A DNA stretch of 64,000 nt from an uncultured bacterium (GCA_948467735.1 CAOKFN010000011.1:1-64000); one strand, 5' to 3'; shown: positions 41,209-50,593, numbered from the stretch's first letter. Notes: generated from the sequence alone by a model not told the origin. Program-made: numbers and translations.

Positions 41209-42894
41209 CTATACTGAACTGCTTTCTTCGGCTTTCGGCGGCTGATAAAACGCAAAATCATTCTTTCCGCTTTTCTTCACACGATACATGGCGTCGTCCG
41301 CAAATACTACCAGCTGTTCCATATCTTCCGTATCTTTGGGATAGGACGCAATCCCGATGCTGCCGCCCACTTTGGCATTATTTCCTCCCAGCTGAAACGG
41401 CCTTGTAAAAATCTGCCTGCATTGATACGCCGTTTTTTCCACGATTTTGCTATTGCTGCTTTTTAAGATAATGATAAATTCATCCCCCGCGAAACGATAC
41501 GGCGTCAAAAGATCGGTTCCCATCTCCTTCAGTCTTCCCGCTACCTGCTGCAGCGCCTCATCTCCCGCCGTATGCCCCATGGTATCGTTAATGCTCTTAA
41601 AATCATCAATATCTATCATCATGATGGTACAGGGTTTTTTTGCGTCAATCTGCTCCTTCAGGTCGGACATAAATTTACTTCGGTTCGGGATGCCTGTAAG
41701 AAAATCATGCTGGGAAGCGGATTCCAGAATCTTTCCGGTTTCTTTTAGCTGTCCCATCAGCTTTCTGCGCCTGTAATTATCGAAAGTAACCCATGCAATA
41801 ATCACAATTAAAGCGCCAATCAACACAAGTCCCGGCAGCAGTATGCTGCGATACTTTTCAAAAAAAGTTTCCCTCGCATTGATAATCACCGTATCCTCCG
41901 GCAGAACGGATAATTTGATGTCAAATTTCTCCAAAATCTGCGCATCCACACAATACATCGTAGGACTGCCCAAAATAGCCTCCGCTGCGTCAATCTGTTT
42001 ATCCGAAATAAACTGATGCGCAAGCTGTGCCGCAAGCTGTCCCGACTGATACATGGACACCACGTTCCCGCCCGCCAAGCCGTCGCCGATACCGCCCTCC
42101 ACCATGCGCAGAGCCGGCACCTGTGCATTTTCCGCAATCAGCCTGATTGCCTCCAAGCTTGTATATATTTTTCCGTCCGCATCCTCCGTCATAGTGATGT
42201 ATATCAGAATACTGTCTTTGGTCACATTGCGTAATTCCAGCTTCAGACGCGAAGTGGTAAGCTTGGACGCATTAATTTCGGAATATTCTAGGTCAGGACA
42301 GCCTTCCATAAATTGGTTCAAGCTCTTTCGCACCGCTTCTCCAGTAATTGTATCATCCACTATGGCTACCACTTTTTTCGCGGAAGGATTCAACTTCAGG
42401 CCAAGTTCAACATTTTTTTCCACAGACAATTCTTCTATAACGCCCGCCGTCAAGGGCTGTGCCGCGGCTTTCTCTGCCAGTTCCCAGCTGTTGATTCCTT
42501 CAAATACCAGCGGAATTCCGTTAAACAGCTCCTCCCTGTACTCCAAAGCGAACTGCAGCGCGGCGTCGTCCCCCACAATCACCACGTCATACGGCTCCAC
42601 CTTAGAAAGCCGGTACGCCAGACCATCATGAAAAAGGCGAAGAGACTCCTCATCGTCCACACGCTTTGTATCCATAAATTCATAATCAAGGACGATATCT
42701 CTCCCCAATCCATCGCTGATTCCCTCAATCTGTATCTGTACAGTATCCCATGCATAGGAATAGGAACTGATAAACAGCACTCTGCTTCCGGAAGAACCGT
42801 CTGCCTGACAGACAAATCGAGCGCTTACCAGACAATAAACAACAAAAAATCCACAAATCATTTGAAATAAAATATGCTTTCTTAGTCTTGCCAT
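41209..42894 (-). CDS. Membrane diguanylate cyclase with periplasmic-binding-type sensor
   Basis: The 561-aa protein has an N-terminal membrane segment or signal anchor (about 8-28), an extracellular ABC-type substrate-binding-like sensor (about 40-335, VLFISSYSYAWDTVQIQIEG), a second membrane helix (about 350-372) and a GGDEF domain (about 395-550). The catalytic loop reads RFAGDEFII, an AGDEF variant usually still active. DxLTGIPNRS and DIDDFKSIND are intact, so c-di-GMP synthesis in response to an external ligand is likely. ATG 42894 follows AGGGGAACAAGG. The degenerate HD-GYP protein at 17.5 kb is a possible partner in the same signal network. Confidence 0.9.
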   Translation of the reverse strand: MARLRKHILFQMICGFFVVYCLVSARFVCQADGSSGSRVLFISSYSYAWDTVQIQIEGISDGLGRDIVLDYEFMDTKRVDDEESLRLFHDGLAYRLSKVEPYDVVIVGDDAALQFALEYREELFNGIPLVFEGINSWELAEKAAAQPLTAGVIEELSVEKNVELGLKLNPSAKKVVAIVDDTITGEAVRKSLNQFMEGCPDLEYSEINASKLTTSRLKLELRNVTKDSILIYITMTEDADGKIYTSLEAIRLIAENAQVPALRMVEGGIGDGLAGGNVVSMYQSGQLAAQLAHQFISDKQIDAAEAILGSPTMYCVDAQILEKFDIKLSVLPEDTVIINARETFFEKYRSILLPGLVLIGALIVIIAWVTFDNYRRRKLMGQLKETGKILESASQHDFLTGIPNRSKFMSDLKEQIDAKKPCTIMMIDIDDFKSINDTMGHTAGDEALQQVAGRLKEMGTDLLTPYRFAGDEFIIILKSSNSKIVEKTAYQCRQIFTRPFQLGGNNAKVGGSIGIASYPKDTEDMEQLVVFADDAMYRVKKSGKNDFAFYQPPKAEESSSV

Positions 42895-43121
42895 ACCTTG
42901 TTCCCCTATCATAAAGTGACTTACCTAGTACTATTTTACCACTTTTCAGCATATATTCAAGATAAATTTGTGAAAAATACCATATAAAAAAACAGCTATA
43001 AAAAATAAACGCACCAAACAAATGTTTCCTCTCATGCAAAAACGCTGCGGATTCACATCTTTTCCCGCGCTTAAAGGCTGATTCGCAGGCTTTCATGCCG
43101 CTTCCAGCTTTTTTATTGCGT

Positions 43122-43157
43122 AAAAAGGCCGCCGCAGTTATGCGGCAGCCTTTTATT
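43122..43157. terminator. Bidirectional terminator after gdhA
   Basis: AAAAAGGC-C-GCCGCA and TGCGGC-A-GCCTTTT form a strong stem around GTTA, with A runs on one side and T runs on the other. It is 70 bp downstream of the gdhA stop. Confidence 0.9.
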
Positions 43158-43226
43158 TCTCCAAAACGCCTAGAATACAAATACGATTGCCAGTTCAATT
43201 TGACTTACTCAGTCAAGGAAAAATGC

Positions 43227-44561
43227 TTAAACGATTCCCTGCGCTGTCATGGCTTCGGCAACCTTCAAAAAGCCCGCGATATTGGCGCCGGCCACATAAT
43301 TGCCCTTCATGCCATATTTCTTTGCCGCATCATCGAGATTATGGAAGATATTTACCATAATATCCTTCAGCTTGGAATCCACTTCCTTAAATGTCCAGCT
43401 TAAGCGCTCGCTGTTCTGGCTCATCTCCAGTGCCGAAGTAGCTACGCCGCCTGCATTGGACGCTTTTCCGGGGCAGAAAAGAACATGGTTTCGCTGGAAA
43501 TACTCGGTAGCTTCCATCGTAGTAGGCATATTAGCGCCTTCTGCCACAGCAAAACAGCCGTTGGAAACCAGCGTCTTTGCATCATCCAAATCCAGTTCAT
43601 TCTGAGTAGCGCAGGGAAGAGCAATATCACATTTCACCGTCCATACGCCCTTTCCTTCATGATACTGAGCCTCAGGTCTTGCCGCCGCATATTCGGTCAG
43701 ACGCGCGCGTTTTACTTCCTTCACCTCTTTTAACAGCTCCACATCGATTCCCTTGGGATCATAAATCCAGCCGGTGGAATCGGAACAGGTCACAGGTTTG
43801 GCCCCCAGCTGCCAAGCCTTCTGAATCGCGTAAATGGCCACATTGCCCGCGCCGGACACCGCCGCTATTTTATTCTTGATATCCCTTCCGTTGCATTTGA
43901 GCATTTCCTCTGTCAAGTACAGCAGACCGTAGCCGGTCGCCTCCGTCCTTGCCAGAGAACCGCCGTAAGAAAGGCCCTTGCCCGTGAGCACGCCTTCATA
44001 CAAGCCTGTCAGTCTCTTATACTGACCGTACATATAACCGATTTCTCTTGCGCCTGTTCCGATATCGCCCGCCGGCACATCGGTATCCGCGCCAATATAT
44101 TTATACAGTTCATTGATGAAGCTCTGGCAGAACGCCATTACCTCTCTGTCAGATTTTCCCTTGGGATCAAAATCAGAGCCGCCCTTGCCGCCGCCGATAG
44201 GAAGACCCGTCAAAGAATTCTTGAAAATCTGCTCAAAGCCTAGGAATTTAATAATGCCAAGGTTTACGCTGGGATGCAGCCTCAATCCTCCCTTGTAAGG
44301 CCCGATTGCGGAATTAAACTGTACGCGGAACCCATTGTTTACTTGTACCTGTCCCTTGTCATCCACCCATGGAACACGGAAGAGCAGCTGTCTCTCGGGC
44401 GTCACAAGTCTTTCCAGCAGAGCATCTCTGCGATACTTCTCCTCCTCGGCTTCAATCACCACCCGAAGGGACTCCAATACCTCCTTAACCGCCTGATGGA
44501 ATTCAGGCTGAGCAGGATTCTTGGCCACTACCAAATCAAATACCTCGTCAACATATGACAT
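43227..44561 (-). CDS. gdhA: NADP-type glutamate dehydrogenase, hexameric
   Basis: GdhA interconverts 2-oxoglutarate plus ammonia and glutamate. The 444-aa length is that of hexameric class I enzymes. Conserved motifs are GPYKGGLRLHPSV, IGGGKGGSDFDPKGKSD (catalytic and substrate Lys residues), DVPAGDIGTG and the Rossmann segment AVSGAGNVAIYA. Start 44561 has GGAGG eight bases upstream; ATG 44567 is two codons earlier and too close to it. Monocistronic, between two strong terminators. Confidence 0.97.
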   Translation of the reverse strand: MSYVDEVFDLVVAKNPAQPEFHQAVKEVLESLRVVIEAEEEKYRRDALLERLVTPERQLLFRVPWVDDKGQVQVNNGFRVQFNSAIGPYKGGLRLHPSVNLGIIKFLGFEQIFKNSLTGLPIGGGKGGSDFDPKGKSDREVMAFCQSFINELYKYIGADTDVPAGDIGTGAREIGYMYGQYKRLTGLYEGVLTGKGLSYGGSLARTEATGYGLLYLTEEMLKCNGRDIKNKIAAVSGAGNVAIYAIQKAWQLGAKPVTCSDSTGWIYDPKGIDVELLKEVKEVKRARLTEYAAARPEAQYHEGKGVWTVKCDIALPCATQNELDLDDAKTLVSNGCFAVAEGANMPTTMEATEYFQRNHVLFCPGKASNAGGVATSALEMSQNSERLSWTFKEVDSKLKDIMVNIFHNLDDAAKKYGMKGNYVAGANIAGFLKVAEAMTAQGIV

Positions 44562-44623
44562 TATCATTTCCTCCTTGTATTTTCGATACAAATGCCCGCA
44601 GTATTCTATGGAAATTATAAAAG

Positions 44624-44652
44624 CAAAAAAGGCATAGGACCTTTCCTATGCC
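44624..44652 (-). terminator. Intrinsic terminator upstream of gdhA
   Basis: GGCATAGGA and TCCTATGCC form a perfect 9-bp stem with a CCTT loop and TTTTTT on the minus strand. It terminates the gene at 44790, or forms an attenuator in the gdhA leader if gdhA is read through from above. No clear gdhA promoter is seen beyond a TATAAT at 44611-44616. Confidence 0.85.
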
Positions 44653-44789
44653 CTGCATGGCACTGTTGTCCACAAGTAATTATAACCTGTGTTCCTCATT
44701 TTCTCAACTCACTTTAATTCACTAAACTGTAAAAGTTTTCAACATTTTTTTATACATTTTGCACAATATAATGGTACTTTTCCTGCTCC

Positions 44790-45221
44790 CTATAAATATT
44801 CTTTTAAGCAGGCAATGTTTTTTTCCTCAAAATCTATCAGCTGCTTCGCCAGCGCCACGGGACGCTCTCCTGCGTTTTCGTTATGTTTCAGCACTTTTTC
44901 CATTTCAAGAATACCATTATTATTTTCTTTAATCATCAGCTCCGCAAGATGTCCCGTGCTGGTGTTGAGTATGGTATTATAGTGAATCCCCGTTTTCAGC
45001 AGGGCGTTTGACAATGCGCTGCTCTGATAATTCTCTGCTTTTGCCGCCATCAGCTGCTTGGAGGCCTCGTTGTGAATCTCGGAATATTTTATGGACTGCT
45101 TGGAAATCTGCAGTGCAAGGTTATCATCATATACCTTTCCTGAGATTGTGTCAATCGCCTTCATGGCCATATCCGTATTACGCTGTATCTCTCTGTAAAC
45201 AGCCGCCTCATGTGCCGTCAT
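44790..45221 (-). CDS. Hypothetical four-helix protein, 143 aa
   Basis: Predicted entirely helical: TAHEAAVYREIQRNTDMAMK, LQISKQSIKYSEIHNEASKQ, GIHYNTILNTSTGHLAELMI and KVLKHNENAGERPVALAK are four likely helices, suggesting a ferritin-like or CotF-like bundle. There are no clear metal-binding residues in ferritin spacing. I recall similar proteins of this length in Lachnospiraceae without assigned function. AAAGGAG precedes the ATG. It lies between SH3-protein and gdhA genes with terminators on both sides. Confidence 0.7.
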   Translation of the reverse strand: MTAHEAAVYREIQRNTDMAMKAIDTISGKVYDDNLALQISKQSIKYSEIHNEASKQLMAAKAENYQSSALSNALLKTGIHYNTILNTSTGHLAELMIKENNNGILEMEKVLKHNENAGERPVALAKQLIDFEEKNIACLKEYL

Positions 45222-45315
45222 ATATTATGCTCCTTTCTTATTCCAGTTTTGCAGCACCCATTCCGGTACTATTTTGTACGGGCGCCGCTGTTTGTATGCC
45301 TGTTTCGCATGGCGC

Positions 45316-45354
45316 AGAAAAAGCCTTTTACAATCATTCTTTGTAAAAGGCTTT
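45316..45354 (-). terminator. Intrinsic terminator of the SH3-domain gene
   Basis: AAAGCCTTTTACAA (45320-45333) and TTGTAAAAGGCTTT (45341-45354) form a perfect 14-bp stem around a 7-nt loop, followed by TTTTT on the minus strand. It is about 20 bp after the stop. Confidence 0.92.
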
Positions 45355-45374
45355 CCACATTCCTCTGTTTTTAT

Positions 45375-46697
45375 TCAATTCCGGCTGACATATTCAGCTT
45401 TTACATATGCGGTCGTTCCGTTATAATTCACTTTGCACCAGCCGTCCTCAGTGCCATAATACTCCAAAGAAGCTCCTGCTTCCAAAAGTCCCAAGCTTTC
45501 CGCTTCCAAGCTGGCCGCCGCACGAATCCTGACATTCTGGAGCGCAGTCACCGTTCCGCCCGCCTCCGCGTCGCCTGTCGATTCTTCTATTTGCAGATAC
45601 TCCGATTTAATATAGCCATCATTTCCCTCAAATACCACCTTCGTCCAGCCGTTCACCTGAATATCCTGAACCTGTACCCTGGTGCCTGCGGATATTTTCC
45701 CCAGTTTATCAGCCTGCTCGCTGTCGGAGCTTCTCACATTAACCGTTGTTACGGCCGACGCATACTGAGGTCCCAAATTCTCAGGAGGCACAGCAGGCTC
45801 TCCTTCCTGATTGTCCGTGCCTTCCTGCGGTTCGTCCCCCTGACCACCCTCCACAGCCGGTCCCTGTGCCGCCGCTATGGCGTTCTGTTCCGCCAGCGCC
45901 GCTCCAATGGCCACATCTACCTGATACTCAAGTTCATTGAGATACTCCGCCAATGAGGGATTCCCCTCAACCATATCATTAAACTCAGTATCTACACGGT
46001 TATAGAACTCCACCGCATCATCCTGAAGCGTAACTGTCTGGATATATTCCTTTTCCTCTTCCGTAAAATTATCTTCATTTGTCTTAATATATAACCCGCC
46101 CTGCCCGTCGTCACATATATATAATACCTCATAACCCGGGAACTCTTCCTCATGATTCTCAAAACGAACCCTGTAATACACATAGGCAAGAGTACTTCCC
46201 TCCACAGGCCCGTGCTTGGTATAAATTTCAACGCTCGGATACTCGTTCAAATACTTGGACATCTCAACATAATGCAGCAGCGAATTTGCGGAAAGCTCAT
46301 CACAGATACCCGCCAGCGTTTCATAATCCCCTGCGGCGCGGGCGGTATAGTAAGCCGTCACAAGGCTGTAAATCCTCTCGTCTTCATTCAGCATCAGGGG
46401 AACTTCCTCCGACACAACCTGCAGGGATTCCATCGTTTCCGCCCGCGATCCCGCTTCCGGATTCTGCTCCGGCGCCGCTGTCGGCGTCTCCTGCGGCTCT
46501 TCCGGCGCAGGAGATACAGCCGCCATAAGAACCGGCTGTCCGGACACATCGTCCGCTTCCAATTCCGCCCTTGCCCTGTTCGCGCTCAGCCCGATGGATA
46601 CTGTTGCAGCTACTGCGGCGATCACGACAACAGGAAATATAACTTTAGAGTGCTTCAAAATAGAATCAATAAATGCGTCTACTTTCTCCTTCCGCAT
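45375..46697 (-). CDS. Membrane-anchored protein with two bacterial SH3 domains
   Basis: The 440-aa protein has an N-terminal anchor (about residues 14-33, VIFPVVVIAAVAATVSIGLS), a Glu/Pro-rich linker, a central domain with repeated NTF2-like features (residues 100-270, LVTAYYTARAAGDYETLAGI), an acidic linker and two SH3b domains (about 315-372 and 383-438, each with VNVRSSDSEQ- or VRIRAAASLE-like starts). SH3b domains bind cell-wall peptides, so the protein probably sits in the wall-membrane space. Single gene with its own terminator. Confidence 0.82.
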   Translation of the reverse strand: MRKEKVDAFIDSILKHSKVIFPVVVIAAVAATVSIGLSANRARAELEADDVSGQPVLMAAVSPAPEEPQETPTAAPEQNPEAGSRAETMESLQVVSEEVPLMLNEDERIYSLVTAYYTARAAGDYETLAGICDELSANSLLHYVEMSKYLNEYPSVEIYTKHGPVEGSTLAYVYYRVRFENHEEEFPGYEVLYICDDGQGGLYIKTNEDNFTEEEKEYIQTVTLQDDAVEFYNRVDTEFNDMVEGNPSLAEYLNELEYQVDVAIGAALAEQNAIAAAQGPAVEGGQGDEPQEGTDNQEGEPAVPPENLGPQYASAVTTVNVRSSDSEQADKLGKISAGTRVQVQDIQVNGWTKVVFEGNDGYIKSEYLQIEESTGDAEAGGTVTALQNVRIRAAASLEAESLGLLEAGASLEYYGTEDGWCKVNYNGTTAYVKAEYVSRN

Positions 46698-46763
46698 AAC
46701 TACGCCCTTTCCTAATCATACCTCAAAATACCAACATTATTATACAGCAAAGGGTGATGCAAA

Positions 46764-46835
46764 TGCATCCGACAGGAATCGAACCTGCATTAAAGGCGTC
46801 GGAGGCCTTCGTTCTATCCATTAGACTACGGATGC
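46764..46835 (-). tRNA. tRNA-Arg (anticodon CCG)
   Basis: A complete cloverleaf is visible: acceptor GCATCCG/CGGATGC, D arm with AATGGATA, anticodon arm AAGGC/GCCTT around CTCCGAC (anticodon CCG, reads CGG), a 4-nt variable loop and a T arm with TTCGATT. The discriminator is A, and CCA is not encoded. A 9-bp inverted repeat AGGGTGATG/CATCACCCT (46751-46759 and 46855-46863) encloses the gene. Confidence 0.95.
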
Positions 46836-46868
46836 AAATATTACAAAATTGTTACATCACCCTTAACT

Positions 46869-46897
46869 ATATTAACACAAAAAACTTAATATGTCTA
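46869..46897 (-). promoter_or_regulatory. Promoter of tRNA-Arg
   Basis: On the minus strand TAGACA (46892-46897) and TAATAT (46869-46874) are separated by 17 bp, with the tRNA 5' end about 34 bases downstream of the -10. Confidence 0.7.
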
Positions 46898-46917
46898 TAT
46901 CGAATTTTAGGAATTTC

Positions 46918-47829
46918 TTAGAAAATTATTTTGACCCTTTTATCAGCAAAATCATAATAGTAAAGACTGTTAGAAAGAACCTCCTCCGGCGCAACCTGAG
47001 TACTGTTTACCTCTAATATCATCTCTTTGAGTTCTTCTGCCTTCCCCTCGCCCAAATCTGTCAGAAGGATCACTTCATGAATGGAACTGGGCAGTATATA
47101 GAGGCTCTTCTGTACCTTTGCCGCTATCTCTTCCAATACCCCGGGATAAATCATGCATACGGCGCCATACGCTCTCTTTCCATTGCTCAACACCTGCAGC
47201 ATTCCCTCCGAGCCGCTCCCGGCAGATAAGCTTTCCGCCTCTCCCGAAGCTTCCAAGCCCGTCATATCCATCAGCACCTCTTCCAAGGAGCTGCACTCCC
47301 ATGGAAAAAGCCTCGGCGTATTGCTCTGGGCATATTTTAACAGCTCCGCAATCGAAGTATTCCACATCTCCAAGTGAGAATGGTACACAAGAATGGTTCC
47401 TTCTCCCAAAATTTCTCCCTGATATGCATAATAAAAACACAACGCCAAATCCAGAAATTCAATATAAGGCACGTCCTCCAGCAGCTCTTCATTTCCGTTT
47501 CTGCTGATCAGCCGATAACAGATTCTGTCCTTCACTTCGTCGAAGGATTTAAAAAATTCCATATCCACCCGGCCCTTCGGCGTATCGTTTTGATAAATTT
47601 CCACAAGCCTGCGGATAATCTCGGCAAAGGATATACCTCCTTTATATGCCTCCAAGAATGTATCCAGATATATGGTCGGCACCACATTTCTTCCCCGGGA
47701 CCGAACCAATATTCCATGAAGGATAACCCCGTTGTTTTTTTTCACTTCCTTGAGTTCTACTTTGTATTCTTTTCCAAGTTCGCACGCCACGGCTTCACGA
47801 ACTTTTGTTGCAAATTCTTTTATTTCCAC
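46918..47829 (-). CDS. DUF5688 family protein
   Basis: The 303-aa protein matches the DUF5688 pattern common in Lachnospiraceae: N-terminal EFATKVREAVACELG, the ELKEVKKNNGVILHGI segment, PTIYLDTFLEAYKGG and a later ERL-like region ending YYDFADKRVKIIF. The function is not known. It carries no membrane segment. These genes are often present in several copies per genome and near mobile DNA, but here the gene stands alone between tRNA-Arg and efp. Confidence 0.8.
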   Translation of the reverse strand: MEIKEFATKVREAVACELGKEYKVELKEVKKNNGVILHGILVRSRGRNVVPTIYLDTFLEAYKGGISFAEIIRRLVEIYQNDTPKGRVDMEFFKSFDEVKDRICYRLISRNGNEELLEDVPYIEFLDLALCFYYAYQGEILGEGTILVYHSHLEMWNTSIAELLKYAQSNTPRLFPWECSSLEEVLMDMTGLEASGEAESLSAGSGSEGMLQVLSNGKRAYGAVCMIYPGVLEEIAAKVQKSLYILPSSIHEVILLTDLGEGKAEELKEMILEVNSTQVAPEEVLSNSLYYYDFADKRVKIIF

Positions 47830-47896
47830 AGATTCCTCTTTCTGCGCCGTCTATATTTTTACACAACACACGCAACAGCGCCTGCGCTCTCTCGGG

Positions 47897-47934
47897 CAAA
47901 ACGACGCCTGACTCCTGCGCGCAGGAAGGCGCCG
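47897..47934 (-). terminator. Probable terminator of efp
   Basis: A GC-rich hairpin (CGCCT/AGGCG with the inner palindrome TCCTGCGCGCAGGA) is followed by TTTT on the minus strand. It lies about 105 bp beyond the efp stop. Confidence 0.65.
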
Positions 47935-48039
47935 CTTTCCCATTACAATAGGGAAACATGACCGCCTCACAAGCAGTAACCCTATATGAAATAAAAGCAT
48001 CACGCAGTTCTTAGAGAAATCAGTAATGACCGTCCGCTT

Positions 48040-48597
48040 TTATACGCGGGAAAGATACTCTCCTGTTCTGGTATCAATCTTAATCTTATCTCCCTGTTCC
48101 ACGAACAAAGGCACCGAAACCTGTGCTCCCGTTTCCACAGTGGCAGGCTTGGAAGCGCCCGTGGCGGTGTCGCCCTTAAAGCCGGGTTCCGTCTCCGTAA
48201 TCACCAGCTCGACGAAAAGGGGCGGTTCCACGGAAAATACACTGCCGTTGTGAGAGCAGATCTTGCACATTTCATTCTCTTTAACAAACTTCAGGGCATC
48301 GCCTACATTCTCGGAATTGAGCGCAATCTGCTCATAATTTTCCGTGTCCATAAAGTAAAACAAATCCCCGTCGGAATACAGATACTGCATATCTTTTCTA
48401 TCAATACGGGCCTGAGGGCATTTCTCGGTGGGGCGGAACGTTTTCTCTACCACTCCGCCGCTCTTGATATTTTTCAGCTTTGTTCTGACGAACGCAGCAC
48501 CTTTGCCCGGCTTTACATGCTGGAATTCAATAATCTGGTACACATTATTATCGTACTCAATCGTAATACCATTTCTGAAATCACCTGCAGAAATCAT
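48040..48597 (-). CDS. efp: Elongation factor P
   Basis: EF-P relieves ribosome stalling at polyproline. The 185-aa protein has the KOW-like domain and two OB folds. The tip of domain I reads HVKPGKGAAFVRTK with Lys32, the residue that carries the modification in many bacteria. No epmA/epmB or ymfI-type gene is in the window. AGGAGG lies before the start. It ends the shikimate gene row (yqeG-aroE-aroKQ-efp), a common clostridial arrangement. Confidence 0.96.
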   Translation of the reverse strand: MISAGDFRNGITIEYDNNVYQIIEFQHVKPGKGAAFVRTKLKNIKSGGVVEKTFRPTEKCPQARIDRKDMQYLYSDGDLFYFMDTENYEQIALNSENVGDALKFVKENEMCKICSHNGSVFSVEPPLFVELVITETEPGFKGDTATGASKPATVETGAQVSVPLFVEQGDKIKIDTRTGEYLSRV

Positions 48598-48703
48598 ATT
48601 ATTTTCCTCCTAATTTTTTTCACAATATAATTCCTTACTAGTTTAATATAAATGGACGCCGATTTCAACTGTTTTTTTCAAAAAATTCCATTACAGTCAT
48701 ATT

Positions 48704-49657
48704 TTATTGTTTTTTTATCTTTTGAATCAGATAATTCACGGCCTGCAGGTATCCGTTCAGCCCCTGCCCGTAAATCTGCTTGTCACACACTTCCGCCGTC
48801 ACCGATACCTTCCGGAATTCCTCTCTCTGCGTGATATCCGAAATATGGATTTCCACCTTGGGCACCGTGATACTGGCAAGAGCGTCCCGAATCGCATAGC
48901 TATAATGAGTAAACGCGCCCGGATTAATCACAATCCCCTCCGTACCGTCAAAATATGCCTCCTGAATCCTGTCGATAATGGCTCCCTCATGATTGCTCTG
49001 AAACACCGTAATCTCATTTCCGGTTTCCTCCGCCTTTTTCTGAATCATATCCAGAAGATACTGGTAATCCTGTGTCCCGTACACGCTTTTTTCCCGAATT
49101 CCCAAAAAATTAATGTTCGGCCCGTTTATGACCAAAAACTTCATTTTATTTATCTCCTTCACGATTATTTCCTGAATCTCATCTATCCCCTTGTCGTCCA
49201 CATCCACAGTAATATCCGCGCAGGAAGCATATGCCTCCCTGCGGCTCTCCAAAAGCGTCTTAATACGTTCCAGCGGATCGCTACATGCAAGAAGCGGTCT
49301 TGTGTTATCCCATTTCAGGCGCTCATACACGGTTTCCGGCCGCACCCGCAGATACACTACCGTTCCCAGCCGTTTTAACAGCGCCTGATTCCAAGGCCTC
49401 AAGGACGTGCCGCCCCCCGTGGAGAAAATCCCCTGACGCTTCTTATCCACCAATTCCTGAAGGAGCTCCGTCTCCTTTTCCCGAAAATATTCCTCGCCCT
49501 TTTCGGCAAATATCTCGCCGACGGTACATCCTTCCCGCCGCTCTATCAGCTTGTCCGTATCTTCCACAGGCCTGCGCAGCTTATAGGAAAGCCGCAGTCC
49601 CACCGAAGTCTTTCCGCTCCCCATAAACCCAATCAGTATGATCGTTTCCCGTTTCAT
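48704..49657 (-). CDS. aroKQ: Shikimate kinase / type II 3-dehydroquinate dehydratase fusion
   Basis: Two enzymes of the shikimate pathway are joined in 317 aa. Residues 1-168 are shikimate kinase: P-loop GFMGSGKTS, the Asp in EDTDKLIE, and STGGGT. Residues about 172-317 are AroQ, a type II dehydroquinase: FLVINGPNINFLG, VYGTQDY, FQSNHEGAIID, NPGAFTHYS and PKVEIHISDI. The AroQ part begins MKFLVINGPN, where a separate gene would start, so the fusion junction has almost no linker. It lies 49 bp downstream of aroE. Confidence 0.95.
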   Translation of the reverse strand: MKRETIILIGFMGSGKTSVGLRLSYKLRRPVEDTDKLIERREGCTVGEIFAEKGEEYFREKETELLQELVDKKRQGIFSTGGGTSLRPWNQALLKRLGTVVYLRVRPETVYERLKWDNTRPLLACSDPLERIKTLLESRREAYASCADITVDVDDKGIDEIQEIIVKEINKMKFLVINGPNINFLGIREKSVYGTQDYQYLLDMIQKKAEETGNEITVFQSNHEGAIIDRIQEAYFDGTEGIVINPGAFTHYSYAIRDALASITVPKVEIHISDITQREEFRKVSVTAEVCDKQIYGQGLNGYLQAVNYLIQKIKKQ

Positions 49658-49706
49658 CTTCCGCCTCCATTTTATGTCATGGTAAAAATCATACCATTTT
49701 ATAAGA

Positions 49707-50588
49707 TTATGCCATTGGTAAATTCATTGCCCGCCTCATCTCCGCGTAAGCCGTCTGAACCAGCGGCTCGTCCACCTGCCTGCCGGTCCAGAGCTCATAG
49801 GCGATAATTCCCTGATATAAAAGCATCTTCAGCCCGTTATAGGCCCTTCCGCCATTTTCCTTTACCAGCTTCATAAATTTAGTCTCGGCCGGATTGAAAA
49901 TCAAATCATAGCCCGTATGCGCCTTTTCATAAAATGCCGCTTCCTCTATCACGGCTTCGTCCGTATTGGGATACATCCCCACGTTGGTCGCCTGAATCAC
50001 AAGGTATTTGTCCTCCTTTGGAAGCAGGGCATAATCCGCAGGGGACAGGGCTTTCGCAATATTCCCGCCCTTTGCGGCGTTCACTTCCTCCGCCGCCCTC
50101 GCCGCCCTTTCCACGGTGCGGTTTAAAAAAATAATCTCCGCCGCATTCTTTTGGGCGGCCAGAATACCGACCGCCCTAGCCACGCCGCCCGCTCCCAGAA
50201 TCAATACCTTCTCCCCTTCCAAGGGCACTCCGTCCTCACACATGGCCCGATACAGCCCGGGCATATCCGTATTATATCCTTTGTAACCGCCTTCTGCCCG
50301 CACCAGAGTATTGACCGCTCCAATGGTCTCTGCGAGAGGGTCCAGCTCCTTCAGAAAGGGAATTACCTGACTCTTGTAGGGTACCGTCACATTCAGCCCC
50401 AGCAGATTCAACCCATACGCTCCCTCCACCGCCGCCCCAAGGCAGCCCTCCGGCACATGGAAAGGAACATATACCAGATTTTCTCCCATGGCTTTTGCAA
50501 GGGTATTGTGTATGGCGGGGGACATGGTGTGCTCCACCGGATTTCCAATCAGTCCGCAGGTCCGCGTATGACCGTCAATATTCATCAT
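49707..50588 (-). CDS. aroE: Shikimate dehydrogenase (NADP+)
   Basis: AroE reduces 3-dehydroshikimate to shikimate. The 293-aa protein has the substrate domain (GLIGNPVEHTMSPAIHN, NVTVPYKSQVIPF with the catalytic Lys, GAVNTLV, GYNTDMPG) and the NADP domain (VLILGAGGVARAVG). It is followed by the aroK-aroQ fusion. Start 50588 or 50585 (MM) follows AGGAGA. A GTTCCC/GGGAAC palindromic leader element lies immediately before the ribosome-binding site. Confidence 0.96.
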   Translation of the reverse strand: MMNIDGHTRTCGLIGNPVEHTMSPAIHNTLAKAMGENLVYVPFHVPEGCLGAAVEGAYGLNLLGLNVTVPYKSQVIPFLKELDPLAETIGAVNTLVRAEGGYKGYNTDMPGLYRAMCEDGVPLEGEKVLILGAGGVARAVGILAAQKNAAEIIFLNRTVERAARAAEEVNAAKGGNIAKALSPADYALLPKEDKYLVIQATNVGMYPNTDEAVIEEAAFYEKAHTGYDLIFNPAETKFMKLVKENGGRAYNGLKMLLYQGIIAYELWTGRQVDEPLVQTAYAEMRRAMNLPMA

Positions 50589-50593
50589 TTTGT

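Noticed and set aside
48704..49170. Reading the AroQ part as a separate gene starting at its internal ATG
   Set aside because: The frame is continuous with shikimate kinase and no stop separates the domains, though internal initiation cannot be excluded.
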